This document shows positions 7,366 through 14,201 of a stretch of DNA of 46,564 bases, in pieces (position 1 is the stretch's first letter; every line of letters begins with the position of its first letter). The stretch lies in assembly GCA_017417025.1 (NCBI GenBank), contig JAFPZY010000039.1:1-46564 (forward strand), read 5' to 3'. This stretch comes from Paludibacteraceae bacterium (GTDB taxonomy: Bacteria > Bacteroidota > Bacteroidia > Bacteroidales > Paludibacteraceae). The notes below the pieces were generated by a model that saw only the letters and a list, made by a program, of their open reading frames with translations, did no database searches and had not been told where the DNA came from. The position numbers and the translations under genes are program-made.

Positions 7366-8237
7366 AAGTATTCAAGTTCGGTGGTGCTTCGGTCAGAGAC
7401 GCGCAGGGAATACGCAATCTGAAGAACATAGTCGGCCGTGAGAAGGGCGACCTGGCCGTTGTGGTGTCGGCAATGGGGAAGACGACCAATGCACTTGAGC
7501 GCGTGGTCAATGCCCTGTGGCTCCGCGAGGCGGAGCAGGTGGAGCGCGAGTGGGCCGTGATAAGCGACTACCACGAGGCGGTGTGCCGCTCTCTGGGTCT
7601 CGCCTCGCCTGTGGAGGTGCCGCCTGTGAATACCTCGATGGAGTCGTATGACGAACTTTACGACCAGATTGTCAGCTGGGGGGAGCTGTTCTCGACCCGC
7701 ATAGTGAGCAGTTTCCTCTCCGCCAACGGCATTGACAACCAGTGGCTTGACATGACTCGGCTGCTGCGCACGGACGACACTTACCGCCGCGCGCAAGTGG
7801 ACGAAGAGACTACAGGCAGGCTCCTGAAAGAGGCGATGAGCAGGGATGTGCACGTGTGGGTGCTGCAGGGCTTCATAGGAGGCACCGACAGCGGCATGCA
7901 CACCACACTCGGCAGAGAAGGGTCGGACTACTCGGCGGCAATGGTTGCCAATGTGCTTGACGCAGAGTCGGTTACGATATGGAAAGACGTGCCCGGCATA
8001 CTGACCGCCGACCCCCGCACCAACCCGAAAGCGAAGCTGATAGAGGAACTTGACTACGCCGATGCCGCACGTCTGGCGGCAAGCGGAGCGCAGATAATAC
8101 ACTCGAAGACAATACAGCCTTTGGAGGAGAAAAACATACCTCTTTACGTGCGTCCCTTCCTGTGCCCGTGGGAGAAAGGGTCGGTGGTCCGCCGTACGGA
8201 CAAACGGCTTGACATGCCCGTTGAGTGGGGGAAGTAG
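7362..8237 (+). CDS. Aspartate kinase catalytic domain lacking the ACT regulatory domain
   Basis: Aspartokinase phosphorylates aspartate at the entry to the Lys/Thr/Met pathway. The N-terminal KFGGASV, a VVSAMGKTTNAL stretch, TTLGREGSDYSA and WKDVPGILTADPR are classic family motifs. The protein stops at 291 residues, just after the LYVRPF strand that ends the kinase domain. Monofunctional LysC enzymes normally continue for about 140 residues with two ACT domains that bind lysine or threonine. No remnant of an ACT domain follows the stop, so this is not a recent frameshift. The usual GA--IHPKT is GAQIIHSKT here. The start is TTG, in a 4-nt overlap with ribH. It may be feedback-insensitive or repurposed. 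Confidence 0.85.
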   Translation: MKVFKFGGASVRDAQGIRNLKNIVGREKGDLAVVVSAMGKTTNALERVVNALWLREAEQVEREWAVISDYHEAVCRSLGLASPVEVPPVNTSMESYDELYDQIVSWGELFSTRIVSSFLSANGIDNQWLDMTRLLRTDDTYRRAQVDEETTGRLLKEAMSRDVHVWVLQGFIGGTDSGMHTTLGREGSDYSAAMVANVLDAESVTIWKDVPGILTADPRTNPKAKLIEELDYADAARLAASGAQIIHSKTIQPLEEKNIPLYVRPFLCPWEKGSVVRRTDKRLDMPVEWGK

Positions 8238-8293
8238 GTGAAAAGGCAAGAGGTAAAAGGGGAAGACAAACATTATAAATCAGTTATAAAATT

Positions 8294-9421
8294 ATGAATG
8301 AATACATTCGGCGGTATTTTACCGCCGCTTTCTGGAGTGACCTGTTTACAAGTTTTGTGCAGGCGGTGCAGACCAAAAAATTCTGGTGGGAACTGCTTCT
8401 GATGACCCTCGGCATGTTCATCGGAGCAGCAGCAGTATATTATTTTCTATTGCCGAGCCACATAATAGTGGGGTCCATATCGGGTCTTGCCATCGTCATC
8501 AATACGGTGCTCGGGGGCAATCCGGACACCTTCTCTTACTGGGTGATGGGCATCAACGCCTTCCTGCTTGTTCTGGCTTTCTTGCTGATAGGCAACGAGT
8601 TCGGGGCAAAGACGGTATATACGGCTATGATTCTCGGTCCGCTCACGCAGTTGTGGGACCGCATCTATCCTTACACCAACTTCACCCACGAGGCGGTTCA
8701 GAACCCCGATGTGCTTGCCCAGCTGCAGGCGGGTCAGACGGTGCTTGACGCCAACGGCAACCCCTATCTGCTCAGCCGTGCAGGTGAGGTGCTGATGCAG
8801 GTGAAGGACTCGGTGATGGCTGCCGGTCTCGGCACGGGCGATGTGTGGTTTGACCTTGTGTGCTTCGTTTTCCTGCTCTCGGCGTGCCAGGCTTTTGAGT
8901 TCCGCATCAACGCCTCGACGGGCGGCTTGGACATTCTGGCCAAGATAATCAACAAGTACCTGCATTTCGACCTGGGCATGTCCGTCACCATAGGCGGAGC
9001 CATCATCTGCTGCTCGGCTTTTGCAATCAACGACTTCCGCATGGTGGCAATAGGACTTATCGGCACATGGATCAACGGACTTGTAATCAACTACTTCACC
9101 GCATCGATGAACAACCGCAAGCGCGTCTGCATCATCTCGCCGGACTATGAGAAAATACGTCAGCACATCATCAGCGACTATGTGCGCGGGTGCACGCTTT
9201 ACCCCATAAAAGGCGGTCTGCACGAAGACGACCAGGTGGAGATACAGACCCTGCTGACGAAGGACGAGTTCTCGTCGCTCATGCAGTTCGTGAAGGACAA
9301 CCACCTGCATGCCTTCATCACGGCAGGCAACTGCTCGGAGGTGTACGGCTACTGGGCAAAGCACAAGAAGGTGCACGGGCATGTGGAAGTGTCGGGCGTG
9401 GAAGAGAGGAAGAACATTTGA
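8294..9421 (+). CDS. YitT family membrane protein (DUF161 plus DUF2179)
   Basis: A 375-residue integral membrane protein. Hydrophobic segments occur at about 34-55, 60-78, 88-105, 190-205 and 235-270. A soluble C-terminal domain (about 278-365) contains ISPDYEKIRQHII, RGCTLYPIKGG and FITAGNCSEVYG, typical of DUF2179. The GSISGLAIVIN and NASTGGLDILAKIINK stretches are hallmarks of the YitT family. A polar insert at about 135-175 separates the two membrane halves. The biochemical role of this family is not established. It sits 56 bp after the aspartokinase and 33 bp before the sugar-nucleotide pyrophosphorylase gene. Confidence 0.85.
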   Translation: MNEYIRRYFTAAFWSDLFTSFVQAVQTKKFWWELLLMTLGMFIGAAAVYYFLLPSHIIVGSISGLAIVINTVLGGNPDTFSYWVMGINAFLLVLAFLLIGNEFGAKTVYTAMILGPLTQLWDRIYPYTNFTHEAVQNPDVLAQLQAGQTVLDANGNPYLLSRAGEVLMQVKDSVMAAGLGTGDVWFDLVCFVFLLSACQAFEFRINASTGGLDILAKIINKYLHFDLGMSVTIGGAIICCSAFAINDFRMVAIGLIGTWINGLVINYFTASMNNRKRVCIISPDYEKIRQHIISDYVRGCTLYPIKGGLHEDDQVEIQTLLTKDEFSSLMQFVKDNHLHAFITAGNCSEVYGYWAKHKKVHGHVEVSGVEERKNI

Positions 9422-9454
9422 AAACGAGAGTAACAAACAGCAAACCAACAATAT

Positions 9455-10354
9455 ATGAAACCTACACTTTTGGTGCTGGCTGCCGGAATGGGCAGCCGCT
9501 ACGGCGGACTTAAACAGATAGACGGACTTGGTCCTAACGGAGAGACCATAATGGACTACAGCGTGTTCGACGCTCTGCGCGCGGGCTTCGGCAAGATAGT
9601 ATTTGTTATACGCGAAGATTTTGAGGAGGCTTTCCGCAGTGCGGTCCTCTCCAAATACGCCGATAAGATAGCCTGCGAGGTGTGCTTCCAGTCCATCGAC
9701 CGTGTTCCGGAAGGCTGCACCTATAATAACGCGCGCGTGAAGCCGTGGGGCACCAATCATGCCGTGCTGATGGGCAAAGAGCTTATAAACGAGCCTTTTG
9801 CGGTAATCAATGCCGACGACTTCTATGGGCGTGAGTCGTTTGCCGTGCTTGCTGATTTTCTGACTTCCATAGCGGGCAGCCGCGGTCAGTACTGCATGGT
9901 TGGCTATCGCGTAGCCAATACGCTGAGCGAGAACGGCAGCGTGAGCCGCGGCGTATGCTCGACAGACAAGGACGGTTTTCTCACCGGCGTTGTGGAGCGC
10001 ACGCAGATAGAGAGCGTAGGGGGGCAGGTGGTTTATATAGAGGGCGGCGTGGAGACCGCTATTGACCCTCTCACGCCGGTGTCGATGAACATGTGGGGCT
10101 TCACGCCAGAGTATTTCGACTACACCGAGCAGGCTTTCCGCGACTTCCTCCGCGACTATGGTCAGGAGCCGAAAAAGGAGTTCTATATCCCGACTCTGGT
10201 GAACGATCTCATAGAGGCGGGCAAGGTGAGCTGCAAGGTGCTTGACACGCCTTCGCGCTGGTTCGGAGTGACTTACGCCGAGGACCGCGAGCAGGTGGTA
10301 ATGAAAATCAACGACCTGATAAAGAAGGGCGTATATCCCGAGAAACTGTTTTAA
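9455..10354 (+). CDS. NDP-sugar pyrophosphorylase / nucleotidyltransferase family protein
   Basis: A 299-residue GT-A-fold nucleotidyltransferase. The N-terminus (LVLAAGMGSRYGGLKQID) is the sugar-nucleotide pyrophosphorylase signature that binds the NTP phosphates. NADDFYG at about 109-115 supplies the metal-binding aspartates. A late VNDLIEAG and a WFGVTY motif are also typical. It would activate a sugar 1-phosphate with an NTP. It is followed closely by galE and manA, so a role in sugar-nucleotide supply for surface glycans is likely. The exact sugar cannot be read from sequence. Confidence 0.85.
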   Translation: MKPTLLVLAAGMGSRYGGLKQIDGLGPNGETIMDYSVFDALRAGFGKIVFVIREDFEEAFRSAVLSKYADKIACEVCFQSIDRVPEGCTYNNARVKPWGTNHAVLMGKELINEPFAVINADDFYGRESFAVLADFLTSIAGSRGQYCMVGYRVANTLSENGSVSRGVCSTDKDGFLTGVVERTQIESVGGQVVYIEGGVETAIDPLTPVSMNMWGFTPEYFDYTEQAFRDFLRDYGQEPKKEFYIPTLVNDLIEAGKVSCKVLDTPSRWFGVTYAEDREQVVMKINDLIKKGVYPEKLF

Positions 10355-10373
10355 CCTACAAAAACCAACAACC

Positions 10374-11405
10374 ATGTCTCGTGTACTTGTCACAGGCGGA
10401 ACCGGCTATATAGGTTCGCACACCGTAGTCTGCCTCATGCAGCAGGGTTATGATGTCACCATAGTTGACAACCTCTCCAACTCCGACCTCAAGGTGCTGG
10501 ACGGCATAAGCGGCATAGTGGGGCGCAGGCCCGACTTTGTGCAGGCCGACTGCCTTGACGGCAGTGCCCTGGATGCTGTATTCGACTCGTTTCCTGATAT
10601 ATGCGCAGTCATTCACTTTGCTGCGAGCAAGGCAGTGGGCGAGTCGGTTGAGAAGCCGCTGATGTATTACCGCAACAACATCGGGTCGCTCCTTAACCTG
10701 CTTGAGTCGATGCGGTCGCACAAGGTGAACAGGCTCGTGTTCTCGTCGTCGTGCACGGTGTATGGCCAGCCCGACAAGGCGCATCTGCCTGTTGATGAGT
10801 CGGCTCCTATTCAAAAAGCTCTCTCGCCATACGGCAACACGAAGCAGATAAACGAGGATATAATTCAGGACACAGCACATGCCGCCCCGGAGCTGAACGC
10901 CATTATCCTGCGCTATTTCAACCCGATAGGCGCTCACCAGTCCGCCCTTATAGGCGAACTGCCCAACGGAGTGCCCAACAACCTGCTGCCTTTCGTGACA
11001 CAGACCGCTGCAGGACTACGGCCCAAGCTGCGCGTCTTCGGCGACGACTACAACACGCCCGACGGCTCGTGCATACGCGACTACATCTATGTGATGGACC
11101 TTGCACAGGCACATGTGAAGGCCGTGCAGAGGCTTGAAGACGGCGGAAGAGAGGAGCAGGTTGAGATATTCAACCTCGGCACAGGTCGTGGACTGAGCGT
11201 GCTCGAGATAGTGAAGACCTTCATGGAGGTGACGGGCGCGGAGGTGCCATACGAGATAACCGGCAGACGCGAAGGCGACATAGAGCAGGTGTGGGCCAAC
11301 CCCGAAAAAGCCAACAGAGTGCTGGGGTGGAAAGCCGACACGCCCGTCGGCGAGGTGCTGCTCTCTGCATGGAACTGGGAGAAACACCTGAGAAACATTA
11401 AATAA
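10374..11405 (+). CDS. galE: UDP-glucose 4-epimerase
   Basis: Interconverts UDP-glucose and UDP-galactose with bound NAD. The extended SDR Rossmann motif VTGGTGYIGSHT is at residues 6-17. The catalytic Ser/Thr lies in SSSCTVYG and the Tyr-x-x-x-Lys pair in YGNTK. NPIGAH, RDYIYVMDLA and NLGTGRG--VLE are diagnostic for GalE. At 343 residues it is full length. It starts 19 bp after the pyrophosphorylase gene and is followed 11 bp later by manA, forming a sugar-nucleotide cluster. Confidence 0.95.
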   Translation: MSRVLVTGGTGYIGSHTVVCLMQQGYDVTIVDNLSNSDLKVLDGISGIVGRRPDFVQADCLDGSALDAVFDSFPDICAVIHFAASKAVGESVEKPLMYYRNNIGSLLNLLESMRSHKVNRLVFSSSCTVYGQPDKAHLPVDESAPIQKALSPYGNTKQINEDIIQDTAHAAPELNAIILRYFNPIGAHQSALIGELPNGVPNNLLPFVTQTAAGLRPKLRVFGDDYNTPDGSCIRDYIYVMDLAQAHVKAVQRLEDGGREEQVEIFNLGTGRGLSVLEIVKTFMEVTGAEVPYEITGRREGDIEQVWANPEKANRVLGWKADTPVGEVLLSAWNWEKHLRNIK

Positions 11406-11416
11406 GTTTTTGGCTC

Positions 11417-12349
11417 ATGGCACTATATCCGCTTTTGTTCCGGCCTGTTGTGAAGCCCAAAGTGTGGGGTTCGGAGACTTGGGCGCTGTCAGGTTACGGC
11501 GATGACCAGTCGGTGGTCAGCAACGGCTTTCTGGAGGACAACACAATAAGCGAGGTCCTGGAGATATACATGGACGAGCTGGTGGGGGAGCATGTCTATA
11601 GCCGTTTCGGCAACACTTTTCCTCTGCTCTTCAAGTTCATTGACGCTCAGGATGACCTCAGCATACAGGTGCACCCCGATGACGCTCAAGCGGCACAGCT
11701 CGGCATGCAGGGGAAGGCGGAGATGTGGTACGTGACCGGCGCAACACCGGAGGCTTCGCTCGTAATGGGCTTCGGGCGTGACACCTCCGAGGAGGAGGTC
11801 CGCCGCCGCCTGGAGGACGACAGCATAATGGAGGTTCTGCAGGTGGTGCCCGTAAGAAAAGGAGATGTGGCATATATCCCCGCCGGCACGGTGCATGCAC
11901 TCAGGCGCGGCACGCAAGTGGCTGAGATTCAGCAGACGAGCGACCTCACCTTCCGCCTCTACGACTACCACCGCCCCGGGCTTGACGGCCGGCCGCGTCA
12001 GCTGCATATCGACGAGTCGATGGCTGTGCTCAACTTCGGCAGGCTGGAGCACCCTCTGGCAGACTACAAGGCGCAGAACGGCAAGGCGGTGACGCTGGTG
12101 GAAGATGAGCATTTTGTCACTTCGCTTCTGCGTCTCGACCGACCGGTCAGCCTCGATTATGCCAAGCGGGACTCTTTTGTGGTCTATATGTGTACAGAGG
12201 GTCAGGCGGCTGTAAGGTGCGGCGGCTCTGCGGTGCAGGAGGTGGTGGTGGCTGCGGGGCAGACGCTGCTTGTCCCCGCCTCACTGCCTGACATAACGCT
12301 GCTTCCGACAGACGGCGCGGCAGTGCTGCTGGAGGTGACAGTGCCATGA
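11417..12349 (+). CDS. manA: Mannose-6-phosphate isomerase, class I type
   Basis: Interconverts mannose 6-phosphate and fructose 6-phosphate in the cytoplasm. The zinc-site residues are visible: Gln and His in SIQVHPDD, Glu in KAEMWYV, and His in AGTVHAL. The N-terminal KVWGSETWALSGY and the IQQTSDLTFRLYDY segment are also typical. At 310 residues it is the short, Firmicutes/Bacteroidota-type form. It is the last gene of the pyrophosphorylase-galE-manA group; menG begins 53 bp downstream. Confidence 0.92.
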   Translation: MALYPLLFRPVVKPKVWGSETWALSGYGDDQSVVSNGFLEDNTISEVLEIYMDELVGEHVYSRFGNTFPLLFKFIDAQDDLSIQVHPDDAQAAQLGMQGKAEMWYVTGATPEASLVMGFGRDTSEEEVRRRLEDDSIMEVLQVVPVRKGDVAYIPAGTVHALRRGTQVAEIQQTSDLTFRLYDYHRPGLDGRPRQLHIDESMAVLNFGRLEHPLADYKAQNGKAVTLVEDEHFVTSLLRLDRPVSLDYAKRDSFVVYMCTEGQAAVRCGGSAVQEVVVAAGQTLLVPASLPDITLLPTDGAAVLLEVTVP

Positions 12350-12402
12350 ACGGCAGGCAGGCGGACTGACTGACAGCCGGCTGCAGGTAATTCATATTCC
12401 GG

Positions 12403-13113
12403 ATGGACGAAAAGAAAAATATAGGCATGCTGTTTGACCGCATAGCCGGACGCTATGATTTGCTCAACCATCTGCTCTCGTTCAACATCGACCGCCGATG
12501 GCGCAGACAGGCAGCGGCGGCAGCCGTTGAGGGCATTGCTGGCGGCCGGTGTCTGGATGTGGCGGTCGGGACAGGCGACCTTGCCATTGAACTTGCGCGG
12601 CATCAGGGCAGCAGGCAGAAGGGCTTCCGCATTACTGGCATCGACCTCTCGCGCGAGATGATGCGTCTGGGCGGGCAGAAAGTGGAGAAACTCGGCCTGC
12701 AGGACTGCATCACTTTTATGCAGGGCAGTGCACTTGAGCTGCCTTTTCCGGACAACAGTTTCGATGTTGTTACGTGCGCCTACGGGGTGCGCAATTTCGC
12801 TGACACCGACCGCGGACTAAGGGAGATGCAGCGTGTGATGAAGCAGGGCGGCAGACTGATGATACTGGAGTTCTCGTACCCGGGCAACAAACCGGCAGCC
12901 TTTGCCTACGACCTCTATTTCTCGCACATCCTGCCTTGGGCGGGGAGGATTGTCAGCCGCGACAAAACAGCTTACACCTACCTGAACCGCAGCGTCAAGA
13001 ACTTCGTATGGGGCGAAGATATGTGCCGCCTGCTGCTCAAAGCGGGGTTCAAGGATGCGGAATACAGGCCGCTGACATTAGGAATAACAACCATCTACAC
13101 GGCGACAAAATGA
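12403..13113 (+). CDS. menG: Demethylmenaquinone methyltransferase
   Basis: A UbiE/MenG SAM-dependent methyltransferase of 236 residues that makes menaquinone from demethylmenaquinone. The N-terminal FDRIAGRYDLLNHLLSFNID block is a UbiE family signature. SAM motif I is LDVAVGTGDLAIEL, and ILEFSYP and TLGI-TIYTA-K at the end are also diagnostic. Its stop overlaps the start of menA by 4 nt (ATGA), so the last two menaquinone steps are translationally coupled. No ubiquinone genes are seen, which fits menaquinone-only respiration in this phylum. Confidence 0.95.
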   Translation: MDEKKNIGMLFDRIAGRYDLLNHLLSFNIDRRWRRQAAAAAVEGIAGGRCLDVAVGTGDLAIELARHQGSRQKGFRITGIDLSREMMRLGGQKVEKLGLQDCITFMQGSALELPFPDNSFDVVTCAYGVRNFADTDRGLREMQRVMKQGGRLMILEFSYPGNKPAAFAYDLYFSHILPWAGRIVSRDKTAYTYLNRSVKNFVWGEDMCRLLLKAGFKDAEYRPLTLGITTIYTATK

Positions 13114-14021
13114 ACAAGGCACATACATCTGCCTGCAGCAAGGTGCTGCTGTGGCTGAGGATAATCCGTCCGCAGACACTGTCCGCTTCGCTTTGCCCTG
13201 TGCTGACCGGTCTGCTGGTAGCATACAGGCAGACAGGGTGCGGCAGCCTGCGGTGTGTGGCGACAGGTGTGCTGACACTGCTCTGCGCGCTGGCTCTGCA
13301 GATACTGAGCAACCTGATAAACGACTACTATGATTTTGTCCGCGGCACCGACAAGCGCGGCAGGGTGGGGTTCTCACGCGCCCTTGCAGAGGGTGAAGTG
13401 AGTGCGGAGAGCGTGCGTAAAGCCTGCTTTGCGGCACTTGGCGCAGCTGTGCTGACGGGGCTGTATCTCTGCTATGCCGGCGGCTGGCAGGTGCTGTGCA
13501 TAGGTCTGACGGCTCTGCTCTTTGCCTGGCTTTATACAGCCACCGACTACTCGCTGTCGTATCTCGGCATAGCCGACATCTTCGTTTTCCTCTATTACGG
13601 GGTGGTGGCTGCGACGGGCACGGCGTGGCTGCAATATAAGGCGGCTGAGGCGGATTTTGCCTTCAGTGCTCTGTTTGGCACGGCGTTTTATGCAGGAGCT
13701 GTATGCGGCCTGATTTCAATGTGCGTGCTGGCTGTCAATAACATACGCGACATTGATGATGACCGTGTGGCGGGCAAGCGCACTTTTCCTGTCCGCTTCG
13801 GCAAGAAGGCGGCTCTTGCTTTTTTCGGCATTATTGTGGCTCTGATGCCGTTGTTTGCATGGCTGGCTTTCGGTGTGAGTCCGGCTTTAGCGGTGGCGGT
13901 GCCTGCACTGTATTTGTATTTGCGTGTGCTGCGTGCACAGGGGGCAGAATACAACAAATGTCTTGTTCTGGCAGGTGTGGTGAACCTTATTTATGTCCTG
14001 CTTGTAGTGTTCAGTGCATGA
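13110..14021 (+). CDS. menA: 1,4-dihydroxy-2-naphthoate polyprenyltransferase
   Basis: An integral-membrane UbiA-superfamily prenyltransferase (303 residues) that attaches the isoprenoid chain to DHNA. The first Asp-rich motif, NLINDYYDFVRGTD, lies at about residue 71, and the second, NNIRDIDDDRVAGKRT, at about residue 210. Eight or nine hydrophobic segments cover most of the protein. The chosen ATG overlaps the menG stop; a longer open frame upstream is the menG gene read out of frame. It completes the menaquinone pair with menG. Confidence 0.93.
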   Translation: MNKAHTSACSKVLLWLRIIRPQTLSASLCPVLTGLLVAYRQTGCGSLRCVATGVLTLLCALALQILSNLINDYYDFVRGTDKRGRVGFSRALAEGEVSAESVRKACFAALGAAVLTGLYLCYAGGWQVLCIGLTALLFAWLYTATDYSLSYLGIADIFVFLYYGVVAATGTAWLQYKAAEADFAFSALFGTAFYAGAVCGLISMCVLAVNNIRDIDDDRVAGKRTFPVRFGKKAALAFFGIIVALMPLFAWLAFGVSPALAVAVPALYLYLRVLRAQGAEYNKCLVLAGVVNLIYVLLVVFSA

Positions 14022-14047
14022 TTTCGGCAAAAAAAGTGCATTTTTAT

Positions 14048-14078
14048 TTGCATAGTCGGGATTTTTGTCGTACCTTTG
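14048..14078 (+). promoter_or_regulatory. Promoter of tRNA-Gly
   Basis: TTG at 14048-14050 and TACCTTTG at 14071-14078, spaced by 20 bp. The predicted start is a few bases before the mature tRNA 5' end at 14090. Confidence 0.85.
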
Positions 14079-14089
14079 CACCCGCAAAC

Positions 14090-14160
14090 GCGGCATTAGC
14101 ACATCGGTAGTGCATCAGCTTCCCAAGCTGAGGAGGAGGGTTCGACTCCCTTATGCCGCT
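14090..14160 (+). tRNA. tRNA-Gly (anticodon CCC)
   Basis: Seven-bp acceptor stem GCGGCAT/ATGCCGC, anticodon stem TCAGC/GCTGA with loop TTCCCAA, and a T arm with loop TTCGACT. The anticodon is CCC, reading the glycine codon GGG. The length is 71 nt and CCA is not encoded. It has its own promoter directly upstream. Confidence 0.95.
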
Positions 14161-14201
14161 CTTTTTCTGTTTAATATGACAAACAAAACAAACACAATAC
14201 G

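Noticed and set aside
8447-10393. A 648-codon minus-strand frame opposite the YitT and pyrophosphorylase genes
   Set aside because: It spans two well-supported genes in antisense and has no recognisable domain.
12936-13109. A longer N-terminus for menA
   Set aside because: The extra part is the menG coding sequence in another frame; the ATG overlapping the menG stop gives a normal-length MenA.
13859-14110. An 83-codon frame crossing the end of menA and the tRNA promoter
   Set aside because: It overlaps menA and runs into the tRNA gene; no homologue or start signal.
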